Shown here: positions 48,301-57,045 of the stretch, in pieces | How positions within the stretch are numbered: position 1 is the stretch's first letter | How the letters are laid out: each line of letters begins with the position of its first letter | Notes under the pieces: model-generated | Told to the model about the DNA's origin: nothing | Database searches by the model: none | Seen by the model: only the letters and a program-made list of their open reading frames with translations | Program-made: the position numbers and the translations under genes | Source of the DNA: Hahella sp. | GTDB taxonomy: Bacteria > Pseudomonadota > Gammaproteobacteria > Pseudomonadales > Oleiphilaceae | Assembly (NCBI GenBank): GCA_028280065.1 | Contig: JANQMN010000142.1 | Span: 1 to 64,000, forward strand | Reading direction: 5' to 3' | DNA: 64,000 nucleotides

Positions 48301-49279
48301 CTACATGGAGTATACGCCAACCCAATCGGGCACCTTCTATCTCTCCGCCCAGTCCTATCTGCCCGATGAAGGGGGAACGTTCGAAATCCGGGTGAGCGAG
48401 CCTGCGGGCTTGACCATTTCCCTCGCCGATTCGTTCTTTGTCGAAGGCGAAAGCACTCAGCTCACCTGGAGTTCGGGTATATACAGCTCCTGCTATGTCT
48501 ACGGCCCGTATCTGTATTCCGAAGAGACTTCCGGCTCGATATCCGTATCACCGCCTGCCGGCTATCATACCTACGCTATTGAATGCGATGACGGCAAAAA
48601 CACCGACTATGCCGATGCAACGCTTTGGGTGGACTTGAATATCGGCAACGTGACTCAACAGATCGAGCCCGGGACCAGTACTAGCGGTAACCTGGCGGTT
48701 GAAGGCGAGGCGGATCGCTACTACGTCTATCTCGAAACAGGATTCACCTACGTTATCGAACTACTCGGTGCTCCGAGCGGGCTGGGCAGCCTGGAAGATC
48801 CCCTGCTGCAGCTGTTTGACACTAACGGCTGGTACTTGGATTCGGACGATGACAGCGGCAACGATACGGAAAGCAGAATTACCGTGACGCCAGGCGTTTC
48901 AGGTAATTACTTCATATCCGCAGAATCCTTCGGTCTCTCCGAATCCGGCACCTATACCCTGAAAGTCACTAAGTCAGATAGCGTGGACCTCTATGCACTC
49001 TACATAGTCAACCGCATGGATGCCTGTTCCGAACCTTATAATACACATACGGTGTACGCCTATATCGATTTTGCCGCTGAACCGGTGGCGGCCATTGCGC
49101 CGGGCACCCGAGTTGTCACCTATTTGCCGGAAGGCGACTATGACATTGACTATGAAACCGTGGATGGCTTCACGGACGCCTTCTCATTTACCATGAATGC
49201 GGAGTCCGATGGGCAATGGCAAGGCTGGGGATGTGAATGGGATTCCTTTAATCTGGAGGATTATCCTCTCGTAGACTAA
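45374..49279 (+). CDS. Large secreted protein: DUF4214, Ig-like and PPC domains
   Basis: 1301 residues with a Sec signal peptide (about 1-22). Order: two DUF4214 units (about 28-150; YIGLLGRAADAAGLAYW and YRGLFNREPDKRGLLYW); a PKD/REJ-like domain (about 180-270); then repeated Ig-like modules, each with one Cys early and one late and the core SCxASGxWSG; interleaved with four PPC-type domains (DNDRYAIILEAGTTYLF, ESDRYAVYLEAGVKY, and so on, with GTYxxxxxxx strands); and an unassigned C-terminus (about 1195-1301). No catalytic domain is visible. GAGG lies eight bases before the ATG. Likely surface adhesion or polymer binding, by inference. Confidence 0.9.
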   Translation: MDKKIFTCILALSVALWSSFASSLNNLTTQEEVQLLYIGLLGRAADAAGLAYWENEINNGRITLDQLRTNLVNEQPEYQQNYGQLSNYDLIVAIYRGLFNREPDKRGLLYWENELNQGKVSPDQLVVAYINGAQTDDQGMLTKKLLAAECYSQNEGFYSPNLVTKIIADLDNTAAYSQCPPSVDAGFDISAVSGGTVTLNGNGTDLESGVSYTWTQISGPSVIINNPNAAQTSFVAPTLTAGATEKVIFQLSVIDDAGASSVDTVSVDIGAPVATLTISPAIIFEDESATLTWNASGVDSCASSGDWSGTRALTGTQAVSPGAGNYTYTLICQNSSGTVSSTANLSVLPRKTTTSDEGKVEVAVSPETINEGESATISWVTSDVNSCIASGAWNGSLENSGSQTVTPTAGNYDYTVTCQGTSGAIESTASLLVNTVAFVDLKVTPTSITDGESAEISWTSSGVTSCLASGAWSGNINGTGTTTVSPPAGTYEYQIICQSNSGSLSDISTLEVAVDVDVDSIETLVPGQSLSGQLGADGDNDRYAIILEAGTTYLFEMKGVASGVGTVEDTVLALFDADGNEVAFNDDGGLDLESRIVFTPDSNGTYYLLASAYSADELGSYEVSVELAENAELVALELSSQFIIEGQSATLSWNAGNLSNCQAYGAWDGPQANTGSLVLSPSVGEHFYLLECESSTDVLSSSVWLVVDLDLNAGNIGNLEAGTTNDGSLDSLGESDRYAVYLEAGVKYAINLRGAPSGWGTLADPLLHLFNESGWYLASDDDGGVGEDSFIEFVPDTSGIYYLAAESFENAGTGTYHIQIEQKDIDIEVSNYYPDAFDQITLSWSSFGASNCEAWGGWSGTIASSGSATVTALPGIREYGVTCLNENSQFVSNSVELYVPFDTHRGTELTVGVQESGNVTAGNSTDYFVELTAGQLYVFEMKGSGSGSGTLSSPYLQLFDIDGLPLNYAGGDHLDSYMEYTPTQSGTFYLSAQSYLPDEGGTFEIRVSEPAGLTISLADSFFVEGESTQLTWSSGIYSSCYVYGPYLYSEETSGSISVSPPAGYHTYAIECDDGKNTDYADATLWVDLNIGNVTQQIEPGTSTSGNLAVEGEADRYYVYLETGFTYVIELLGAPSGLGSLEDPLLQLFDTNGWYLDSDDDSGNDTESRITVTPGVSGNYFISAESFGLSESGTYTLKVTKSDSVDLYALYIVNRMDACSEPYNTHTVYAYIDFAAEPVAAIAPGTRVVTYLPEGDYDIDYETVDGFTDAFSFTMNAESDGQWQGWGCEWDSFNLEDYPLVD

Positions 49280-49333
49280 AAATTTTAACTACAGGGCACC
49301 GCAGGTTCTTGCAAAATTACTCGGCTTTCTGCC

Positions 49334-49402
49334 ATAGGGTGCGCCATGCGCACCGTTTTCCCGTTCTTAAGATCGATAGGGTGCGCATGGCGCACCCTAC
49401 GG
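49334..49402. repeat. REP-like inverted pair of palindromes
   Basis: Copy 1 (49334-49355) and copy 2 (49376-49402) are inverted relative to each other and match at 21 of 22 positions. Each contains a perfect palindrome GGTGCGC-CAT-GCGCACC (17 bp). They lie between the convergent genes for the secreted protein and the sugar isomerase, where they could act as transcription barriers. No transposase is nearby. Confidence 0.75.
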
Positions 49403-49475
49403 ATACATCCAGGGGATGTTATGAAGTACCTCACCGGAAATTAGTTTCGTTGCCCTGCATTTTTACCGCTCTTTT

Positions 49476-50660
49476 TCAGACCTCTCTTCTTTTAAGTACC
49501 TGCATAACCTCAAGACAAGCGTTGAAGTTGTGGTAATCGCATTTCGCGCCGGCCTCGCTTTTACGATTGCTGGTCTTTGCATTGTCTGCAGTCAGCAACC
49601 GATACCAGGCGCCATGCTCGTGATCAACAAAATTCTGCCAGCAGTAGTCAGCAAGCTTTGCATACCAGTCCCAGTAGGCGGCCTTGCCGGTCACTTCAGC
49701 TAACATTGCCGCGGCTGCCATGGACTCTGCCTGGACCCAAAAATATTTCTCGTCATCGCAAATGCTGCCATCCGGCGCAAAGCCATAATAAATACCACCG
49801 CGTTCCGTATCCCAGGCAGTATCCAAGGCTGCATCGAATAAGTTTTCGGCAAACCCCACCCACTTGGCATTCGGCGCAAATCGGTTGAGAATCAACAACA
49901 ACTTGGTCCATTCAGTCTGATGTCCCGGCTGATATCCCCAGGGCCGATATAGGTTCTTCGGATCATCGCGGTTGAACTCCCAGTCCGGCTGCAGTTCTTC
50001 CGAATAATGCTCCCATATCAAGCGTTTTCCTTGATCTGTCAATGTGCCCACCACGGTATCGGCAAGCTGTTCCGCCTTTTCCAGAAATACCGTGTCCTCG
50101 GTGGTTTCGAATGCATACAGCATGGCCTCACAGGCATGCATGTTGGCATTCTGGCCACGATAGGGACTCATGGTCTCCCAATCCGGAGATATTTCATCGC
50201 CGTAGAGTCGCTGATCGGCAATCCAGAACTCGTTTTCCAGCAAGTCAAAAGTTTGCATTAACCGTTGGTACGCATGCTTGGTTCCAGCTTTATATGCGGC
50301 GGAGCAGGCCAAAATCACAAATGCGTAGCCATAGCAATATTGATTGACTTCCCTGGCCAATCCATCTTCCAAGGTCCAAATAAAACCGGCATCATCGTCG
50401 CGTAGATGCTGGCTAAAGATTGCCTCGAAGCCGTGCTCCGCCCATTCCAGCATCCAGGGCTCGCCATAATGAAAATGACCCTGATAGAAATTAAATGCCA
50501 TCCGGCAGCTGCTGACCAGATGTTTATTGCCGGTGGCAAATGCTTCGCCGTTATCATAAAAATTCTGATAAAAGCCGCCTTTAGGGTCCAGGGCTTGAGG
50601 GTAATAGAATTTCAGCGTTTGTAATGCGTGGTCACGCACTGCTTGATAGGAGTTAAGCAT
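49476..50660 (-). CDS. AGE-family sugar isomerase/epimerase (mannose isomerase-like)
   Basis: 394 residues with the (alpha/alpha)6 barrel of the N-acylglucosamine 2-epimerase/YihS family. Catalytic-type His residues sit in GQNANMHACEAM, GHQTEWTKLL and KCDYHNFNACLE. Its position 97 bp downstream of a glucose-type ABC ATPase suggests it interconverts mannose and fructose (or similar) after uptake. An N-acylglucosamine epimerase cannot be ruled out. Confidence 0.85.
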   Translation of the reverse strand: MLNSYQAVRDHALQTLKFYYPQALDPKGGFYQNFYDNGEAFATGNKHLVSSCRMAFNFYQGHFHYGEPWMLEWAEHGFEAIFSQHLRDDDAGFIWTLEDGLAREVNQYCYGYAFVILACSAAYKAGTKHAYQRLMQTFDLLENEFWIADQRLYGDEISPDWETMSPYRGQNANMHACEAMLYAFETTEDTVFLEKAEQLADTVVGTLTDQGKRLIWEHYSEELQPDWEFNRDDPKNLYRPWGYQPGHQTEWTKLLLILNRFAPNAKWVGFAENLFDAALDTAWDTERGGIYYGFAPDGSICDDEKYFWVQAESMAAAAMLAEVTGKAAYWDWYAKLADYCWQNFVDHEHGAWYRLLTADNAKTSNRKSEAGAKCDYHNFNACLEVMQVLKRREV

Positions 50661-50757
50661 TCGACCTCCCTAGAAAAGGCATTTTAGGGCAGACTGGAGA
50701 AAAAAAGGGGCCATATTGAGCAGATAAACTGCTGCGGCCCCAAGACACACACTAGAC

Positions 50758-51873
50758 TTACACGATACGGGCTTCAGTGTCCTTATCGAAGAACACGGCC
50801 TTGGAGAGATCCATAATCACTTCGAGAGGATCACCAGTCTTCACCTTATAGTCGGGATCGACCCGGCAATTTACTTCGATGCCATTGAGATTCATATGCA
50901 CCAAGGTATCAGGACCGGTCGGCTCGACAACGCCGGCTTTCGACTTAAGGACGATAGAATCCTCCGGATTGCCGTCGGCACTGACATTACTGATCCGCTC
51001 CGGCCGTACGCCCAGAATGACTTGCTTGCCCTCATATTTACCCAGGACGTTGCCTCGGTCACCTAACGGCAGGCTAAAAGTCGTGCCTTCCAAGGTGGTG
51101 AGTTTTGCGACCAGCATACCGCCTTCTTTTTGCACAGGGGTCGGAACAAAGTTCATCGACGGCGATCCCATGAAGCCGGCTACGAATATATTGTTCGGTT
51201 CATCGTAAATTTCCTGCGGCGAGCCGAACTGTTGCAGAATACCGTCTTTCATCACGGCAATCCGATCCGCCAAGGTCATGGCTTCGATCTGGTCATGGGT
51301 TACATAAACGATGGTGGTTCCCAGGTTCTGGTGCAACTTTTTAATTTCGGTCCGCATTTCCACCCGCAACTTGGCGTCCAGGTTACTCAGCGGCTCGTCA
51401 AACAGGTAAATTGCAGGTTTCCGGGCCAAGGCTCTGCCCATGGCAACGCGCTGCCGCTGACCGCCGGAAAGCTGCGAGGGCTTGCGGTCCAGCAGGTGTT
51501 CGATCTGCAGAAGCTTGGCGACTCGATCAACCTCTGTGTTTATTTCCTCTTTGGGAATCTTGCGAATCTCCAGTCCGAAGGAAATATTTTGCCGAACATT
51601 CATGCTCGGATACAACGCATAACTCTGGAATACCATGGCGATGTCGCGGTCCTTGGGCGACTTGCGCGAGACATCCTGGCCTCCGATGCGAATCACGCCA
51701 TCGGTAATATCCTCTAAACCTGCGATGCTGTTGAGCAAGGTGGACTTGCCGCAACCGGACGGGCCAACCAGAATCAAAAATTCACCATCGTCGATACTGA
51801 TATTGATATCCTTCAAAACCTCAGTCTTGCCGCCAAAAACTTTTCTGACGTGTTCGATATCTAAAGCAGCCAT
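50758..51873 (-). CDS. gtsD: Sugar ABC transporter ATP-binding protein (GtsD/MalK/UgpC-type)
   Basis: 371 residues. Walker A GPSGCGKST (about 38-46), signature LSGGQRQRVAMGRALA, Walker B IYLFDEPLSNLDA, switch His VYVTHDQIEAM, and the C-terminal MalK-type OB-fold domains (GVRPERISN). It is the ATPase of the adjacent sugar permeases. It is also the only MalK-like gene in the window, so it might energise MalEFG as well. Confidence 0.93.
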   Translation of the reverse strand: MAALDIEHVRKVFGGKTEVLKDINISIDDGEFLILVGPSGCGKSTLLNSIAGLEDITDGVIRIGGQDVSRKSPKDRDIAMVFQSYALYPSMNVRQNISFGLEIRKIPKEEINTEVDRVAKLLQIEHLLDRKPSQLSGGQRQRVAMGRALARKPAIYLFDEPLSNLDAKLRVEMRTEIKKLHQNLGTTIVYVTHDQIEAMTLADRIAVMKDGILQQFGSPQEIYDEPNNIFVAGFMGSPSMNFVPTPVQKEGGMLVAKLTTLEGTTFSLPLGDRGNVLGKYEGKQVILGVRPERISNVSADGNPEDSIVLKSKAGVVEPTGPDTLVHMNLNGIEVNCRVDPDYKVKTGDPLEVIMDLSKAVFFDKDTEARIV

Positions 51874-51949
51874 TGTTTTTTCCTCAAATTCTTTTATTTA
51901 CAGGAGAATCGCGAAAGCCGACTCTCCGAAATTCAATTGATCCTGAAAC

Positions 51950-52831
51950 CTAACCTTTCACCGAACCGGCAGTCAGACCTCTAACGAAATACTTACCTGC
52001 CAATACATAAACCAGGAGGGTCGGCAATCCCGCAATAATGGCGGCGGCCATATGTACGTTATATTCTTTTACACCCGTCGAGGTATTAACCAGGTTGTTA
52101 AGGGCAACGGTAATCGGCTGCGTCTCGCCGCTTCCATAGACCACGCCGAACAGGAAGTCGTTCCAAATTTGGGTGGTCTGCCAAATAATGGTAACGACGA
52201 TGATCGGTCCGGAAATCGGCAGCAGAATCCGCCAAAAGATGGTAAAGAATCCGGCGCCATCCAAATGGGCAGCTTTCACCAGTTCATCCGGAATATTCAC
52301 ATAAAAGTTCCGGAAGAACAGAGTGGTAAATGCCATTCCATAAACCACATGGACCATTACCAGGCCTGCCGTCGTATTGGCCAACCCAAGCCAGCCCAGC
52401 GTCTGCGCCATTGGCAGCAGCACTACCTGGAAAGGAATGAAACAGCCGAACAGCAGGAAACCGAAGAATATTTCACTGCCTCGGAAGCGCCACTTGGTTA
52501 AAACGTAACCGTTCAATGCGCCTATTGCCGTGGAGATCAATACTGCGGGAACGACAATCGCCACCGAGTTCCAGAAGTAACCCTCCACACCCTCGCACTT
52601 GACGCCGGTACAGGCGGAAGACCAGGCTTTGACCCAGGCATCGACCACCCACTCGGTCGGCAGTGAAATCAGGTTGCCCGCCCGAATATCGTCCATGGTC
52701 TTGAACGAGGTAAACACCATGACGATCAGAGGCAACAGGTAGAAAAGCACCGCAAATAACAGAATAAAATGGATGATTCCGCGGTTGAGATAGTAGCGCC
52801 AATCACGCTGCGCCATATGCGTATTAACCAT
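51950..52831 (-). CDS. gtsC: Glucose/mannose ABC transporter permease (GtsC-like)
   Basis: 293-residue permease with six predicted helices and the EAA loop VKAAHLDGAGFFTIFWRILL. Its start overlaps the end of the first permease by 8 bp. The two form the membrane channel of the ABC importer encoded here. Confidence 0.92.
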   Translation of the reverse strand: MVNTHMAQRDWRYYLNRGIIHFILLFAVLFYLLPLIVMVFTSFKTMDDIRAGNLISLPTEWVVDAWVKAWSSACTGVKCEGVEGYFWNSVAIVVPAVLISTAIGALNGYVLTKWRFRGSEIFFGFLLFGCFIPFQVVLLPMAQTLGWLGLANTTAGLVMVHVVYGMAFTTLFFRNFYVNIPDELVKAAHLDGAGFFTIFWRILLPISGPIIVVTIIWQTTQIWNDFLFGVVYGSGETQPITVALNNLVNTSTGVKEYNVHMAAAIIAGLPTLLVYVLAGKYFVRGLTAGSVKG

Positions 52832-53744
52832 TCTTCGTACCTCTCAACTCTGAATACAGATAGGGAATCAGCAACGCCAGTACACCGCCTAGCATCAGCA
52901 TCGCGCTTGCGGAACCTAAACCGATTTGGCTGCGGGTAAAGGAATGCACATACATAAAGGTAGCCGGCAGGTCGGTCTGATATCCCGGACCTCCTCCGGT
53001 CATCGCCATGACCAGGTCGAAACTCTTAATCGCGATATGCGATAAAATGATGAATGCGCTGAAGAACACAGGTCGTAACGCCGGCACGATAATGCGCCAA
53101 TAAATTCGTGGAATGGAAGCGCCATCTATTTGCGCAGCTTGAATGATTGAGCTATCGATACCCCGCAAACCCGCCAGGAACATTGCCATGACGAATCCGG
53201 AAGATTGCCAAACGGCGGCAATTACCAGGGTATATACGGCCATGTCCGGATCGACAATCCAATCAAATTCAAAGTTCTCGAATCCCATATCCCGAACCAG
53301 TTTTTCTAAACCTAAGCCAGGATTCAACATCCATTTCCAGGCGGTACCTGTGACGATGAACGATAGTGACATTGGGTAGAGATAAATGGTTCTGATAGCA
53401 CCCTCTTGACGGATTTTCTGGTCAAGTAAAATGGCAAGGGTTACCCCAATTGCCAAACAAATCAGAATGAAGAGTCCGCCAAACAGAATCAGGTTTACAA
53501 CCGCCACTCCCCAACGGTCATTATCCATTAACAACTCATATTGTTTAAATCCAACAAAATCATAACTCGGCAGGAATCTTGAGTTAGTCATCGAAAGTAC
53601 GGCATTCCAAAGAATGTAGCCGTAGATGAACACCAACATTGCAATAAATGTGGGTGCCACAACCAGCTTTGGAATGAAGTGTTCAAGTCTCTGCATCAGA
53701 CTCGGCGACGATGAAGTCGCATTTTCCGGACGTGCAGCGTCCAT
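52824..53744 (-). CDS. gtsB: Glucose/mannose ABC transporter permease (GtsB-like)
   Basis: 306 residues, with membrane helices starting near residue 27 (KLVVAPTFIAMLVFIYGYIL) and the EAA loop IQAAQIDGASIPRIYWRIIV. Of the three candidate starts, ATG 53744 has GAGGG at the best spacing (8 bases); ATG 53750 is too close to it. It lies about 118 bp after the binding-protein gene, with a hairpin in between. Confidence 0.92.
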   Translation of the reverse strand: MDAARPENATSSSPSLMQRLEHFIPKLVVAPTFIAMLVFIYGYILWNAVLSMTNSRFLPSYDFVGFKQYELLMDNDRWGVAVVNLILFGGLFILICLAIGVTLAILLDQKIRQEGAIRTIYLYPMSLSFIVTGTAWKWMLNPGLGLEKLVRDMGFENFEFDWIVDPDMAVYTLVIAAVWQSSGFVMAMFLAGLRGIDSSIIQAAQIDGASIPRIYWRIIVPALRPVFFSAFIILSHIAIKSFDLVMAMTGGGPGYQTDLPATFMYVHSFTRSQIGLGSASAMLMLGGVLALLIPYLYSELRGTKNG

Positions 53745-53813
53745 TGTCATTGCCCTCACGGTGGCCACTACCAATAAGTTTTTAAGTGTAGATTATTTCA
53801 GCAAAGCTGGGAG

Positions 53814-53852
53814 AGTGGACCCCAATTTGGTGTTCTCCAAAAGGAGTCCACT
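53814..53852 (-). other. Hairpin between gtsA and gtsB
   Basis: AGTGGACTCC pairs with GGGGTCCACT in the minus-strand transcript (10-bp stem, one G-U), with a loop of 19 bases. No T run follows. It probably sets the binding-protein:permease ratio through partial termination or mRNA protection. Confidence 0.65.
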
Positions 53853-53861
53853 TCAGGCGGT

Positions 53862-55115
53862 TTACATTGCCGCTTTTACTGCCTGCGCCAGTTTGTTAAC
53901 AGCGTCTTTGGCAGACAGGTTGTCGTCGTTGAAGAAGTTAGTTACAACATCATAAATCGCACCTTGGATGTATGATGTAGTGGACAGACCGTGAGCCATA
54001 CTTGGCACGAGATCACCAGTGGCAGCAGAACCATTAAATGCATCCATAGAAGCATGTGCACAGGAGTCGAATTTGTCGCGCGCCATGCCTAAACGAGCAG
54101 GAATAGACCCCTTATTCAGGTTAAACACTTCCTGGAACTCAGGCCCCATAATAGTAGATGCCAAAGCATTTTGCGCTTTCACATTGTCACTATTGTTGAG
54201 CTTGAACATAGCAAAGCTATCAATGTTGAACGTGAACTGACCGGAAGTACCTGGAGCTGCAAGACACATAAAGTCTACACCAGGCTTCTTACCGGCTGCT
54301 GTGAATTCACCTTTCGCCCAGTCGCCCATCACCTGCATTGCGGCTTTGCCGTTAATTACCATGCTGGTGGCAATGTTCCAATCACGACCGGCTGAATCCT
54401 TGTCAATATACTTCTTCAAGCGCTTGAATGTTTCAAAGACCTTAACCATCTGATCGCTCTTCAGCGTATTCATGTCATGAGTAACAAAGGCTTTGTTATA
54501 GAAATCACTTCCACCCATGCCAAGGGCAACAGCTTCAAACAAGGTCGCATCCTGCCATGCCTGACCACCGTGCGCTAAAGGAATGAAGCCTGCTTTCTGA
54601 ATAGCATCGGCTGCCGGAAAGAAATTATCCCAAGTTGTTGGGATTTCAACACCAGCTTTCTTGAATACTTCCGGATTAGCCCAAAGCCAATTTACGCGAT
54701 GAACATTAACAGGCACGGCGACATATTTACCGCCAGACTTCATTACGTTGGAAACTACGCCTGGAAGCAAGTTGTCCCAGTTGGCCTTCTTGGCAACACC
54801 GTCCAGATTGGTCAAAAGACCAAGATTTGCCCATTCCTGAATATCAAGACCTTTGATCTGGGCTGCAGCAGGAGGATTACCCGATACCGCACGTGACTTC
54901 AGTACGGTCATGGCGCTTTCACCGCCACCACCGGCAACTGCAAAGTCTTTCCAACTGTGACCTTGCTTTTCCAAGAGATCTTTCAACACTGCAACTGACT
55001 TGGCTTCACCACCGGAAGTCCACCAGTGAAGTACTTCTACTTCACCTGCCTGGACACTGGCAGTTGCAGCAACGCTGGAAAGGAGGATAGGTGCGAATAA
55101 CTTTTTGAATTTCAT
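53862..55115 (-). CDS. gtsA: Sugar ABC transporter substrate-binding protein (GtsA-like)
   Basis: 417-residue periplasmic protein. Signal peptide to about residue 25 (SVQAGEV). The mature start VEVLHWWTSGGEAKSVAVL and DWNIATSMVINGKAAMQVMGDWAKGEF are typical of the glucose-binding cluster of family 1 proteins. It is the most distal component from the ATPase and first in the transport unit. The ATG at 55115 has AAGG eight bases upstream. The ligand (glucose or mannose) is inferred from context. Confidence 0.92.
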   Translation of the reverse strand: MKFKKLFAPILLSSVAATASVQAGEVEVLHWWTSGGEAKSVAVLKDLLEKQGHSWKDFAVAGGGGESAMTVLKSRAVSGNPPAAAQIKGLDIQEWANLGLLTNLDGVAKKANWDNLLPGVVSNVMKSGGKYVAVPVNVHRVNWLWANPEVFKKAGVEIPTTWDNFFPAADAIQKAGFIPLAHGGQAWQDATLFEAVALGMGGSDFYNKAFVTHDMNTLKSDQMVKVFETFKRLKKYIDKDSAGRDWNIATSMVINGKAAMQVMGDWAKGEFTAAGKKPGVDFMCLAAPGTSGQFTFNIDSFAMFKLNNSDNVKAQNALASTIMGPEFQEVFNLNKGSIPARLGMARDKFDSCAHASMDAFNGSAATGDLVPSMAHGLSTTSYIQGAIYDVVTNFFNDDNLSAKDAVNKLAQAVKAAM

Positions 55116-55509
55116 GATCAAACCTTCGTTTATTGTTGTTCAACAGGTTTGCCTTCCGAGAGATACGGCGAAGCAAAACTTCGTCCTGGATGGCTGATAG
55201 TAAGTATAGGGAGGGGTAGCTGCAAACAGGGTAAGATAGCGCAACCTAATGTAACAAAACCTTAAACATATTGCTTACCTTTTAAGCAAATGCAACCAGG
55301 TTGAAAAACTTATCAAGATGTAGGAACAGAAAGACATTTAACTTAGTATTCAAACAGTTAACAACCCTTTATCGATCACACTCAAACTTTACAATTCTTA
55401 AAAGCATGCGACTTATGGGGTAGTGGTTACCACTTATCTGCAAGGTTATGCAACATTTCCCGCCAATCAATGCTGCATTATCGAAACATATAGCCGATAA
55501 ATTGGAGCA
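55116..55509. promoter_or_regulatory. gtsA upstream region with inverted repeat
   Basis: A 394-bp gap between the sensor-kinase stop and gtsA. It contains a 7-bp-arm inverted repeat TTGCTTA-CCTTT-TAAGCAA (55271-55289), a candidate operator for the OmpR-type regulator. I see no gene. Confidence 0.45.
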
Positions 55510-57009
55510 TTAGGCTTCCTTCTGCGCCATGGCGATCATCTGATTCTGTTGTCTCGGCAACGATATTTCGACCTCAAATCCCCCTTCAAGGTGGTTACGA
55601 ACATTAATAATCCCGCCATGACCGTGAATTATATTCCGTACTATGCTTAATCCGAGGCCTGAACCCCCGGTATTGCGATTGCGGGATTTTTCCAGACGCA
55701 CGTAAGGCTCGAAGATTTTTTCCTGATCTTTGGCAGAAACTCCAGGACCATGGTCCCTGACGCGAATAATTACATTGGACCCTTCTTCGTACAGGTTCAC
55801 TTCAGCGGTTTTTCCATAAAACACGGCATTGTCGACGATATTGGTAAAGGCCCGTTTCAGGGCAAAGGGTTTGCCCCAAAATGGCTTTACCGGATGGCCG
55901 TGCAAGGTGACGCACAGGTCTTTCAGGTTCGCCCCGTCACAGATCTCTTTTAACAGGCTTTCCATGTCAATGTTCATCGGATTTTCGTGAATGGCGGTAT
56001 CCTTCACACATTGCAGAGCGCCGTGAACCATAGTTTCCAAATCCTGCAAATCCTGCACAAATTTTTCCCGTTGGCGTTCGTCATCTAACATTTCAGCACG
56101 CAAACGCAAGCGGGTAATGGGCGTCTTCAAATCATGGGAGATTGCAGAAAATAGCGTTTCGCGGTCCTCTATATAGCGTTTCAAACGTTTTTGCATCGCG
56201 TTAAAGGTCCGCGCAGCCGCCTTAAGTTCGGTACTGCCTTTTTCCGGCAGCGGTGGTCGGTCAATATCTTTGCCCAAATCTTCCGCGGCTTTGGAAAGCA
56301 GTTTGATTGGCCTAGTCAGCCAGCGCACCACAAACAACGAACAAAGAATCACCAGAATAACCGTAAAGCCCATAAACCATATCCGGTCTTTCGGTAGATA
56401 GTCGCTATCCAACAGACCATCAGGCGTCGGCATCAACGTAGCCAGATACAACCATTCATCTTCCTCCAGACCTACCTGCACAACCAATATGGGAGTTTTA
56501 TACGGGTCCATGAGCAAACTATGATGTCCCCACCCCGGTGGGAGATCGAGGAGCCGGATATCGTTGTTAAACACCCGCAGTGATTGCGCCAGAGAAAACT
56601 CGGAATGCAACTCGATATCGGTGCCAAGTTCACTGTAAATGACCTGATTCACCTCATTCAGAACGGCCCGTTTCAGCTCGGTGTCCGGGGTCGGTTCGAT
56701 GTCGATATGCTCGCTGTTAAAGGTAACGAAAAAGCGCGACCCGCCCATGCGCCGCAACTGGTCGAGGACAATATGGCGGAACTCCAGAGGCAAGGACTTG
56801 AAAAAGCGAACCGTCGAGCTAATGCTGAAGGCAATTTGATTCGCCATGCCCTCGACATTTTCGTAATGGCGGGATTTTAACTGCGTCACCCATATAAGAC
56901 TGGACAACGCCTGGGCCGTGATGACCGCTGCCAGGAGCAAAACAATCAAGCGCGAAAGCAGTGATTTTGGTACGAATCGCCGAAGAGAGTCGACTGTGGA
57001 TTCCAACAT
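55510..57009 (-). CDS. gtrS: Sensor histidine kinase (GtrS-like)
   Basis: 499 residues. TM1 (about 19-40), a periplasmic domain of about 170 residues, TM2 (about 215-235), HAMP, HisKA with the phosphoacceptor His in FSAISHDLKTPITRLRLR, and HATPase (N-box FTNIVDNAVFYG, then RDHGPGV and GGSGLGLSIVRNIIHGHGG). In P. aeruginosa GtrS/GltR lie directly upstream of the glucose ABC genes, as here. Its partner is the regulator 36 bp upstream. Confidence 0.9.
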   Translation of the reverse strand: MLESTVDSLRRFVPKSLLSRLIVLLLAAVITAQALSSLIWVTQLKSRHYENVEGMANQIAFSISSTVRFFKSLPLEFRHIVLDQLRRMGGSRFFVTFNSEHIDIEPTPDTELKRAVLNEVNQVIYSELGTDIELHSEFSLAQSLRVFNNDIRLLDLPPGWGHHSLLMDPYKTPILVVQVGLEEDEWLYLATLMPTPDGLLDSDYLPKDRIWFMGFTVILVILCSLFVVRWLTRPIKLLSKAAEDLGKDIDRPPLPEKGSTELKAAARTFNAMQKRLKRYIEDRETLFSAISHDLKTPITRLRLRAEMLDDERQREKFVQDLQDLETMVHGALQCVKDTAIHENPMNIDMESLLKEICDGANLKDLCVTLHGHPVKPFWGKPFALKRAFTNIVDNAVFYGKTAEVNLYEEGSNVIIRVRDHGPGVSAKDQEKIFEPYVRLEKSRNRNTGGSGLGLSIVRNIIHGHGGIINVRNHLEGGFEVEISLPRQQNQMIAMAQKEA

Positions 57010-57045
57010 TAGGCTCTCGCCAATCTATCTGAACGGGTCGCGGAT

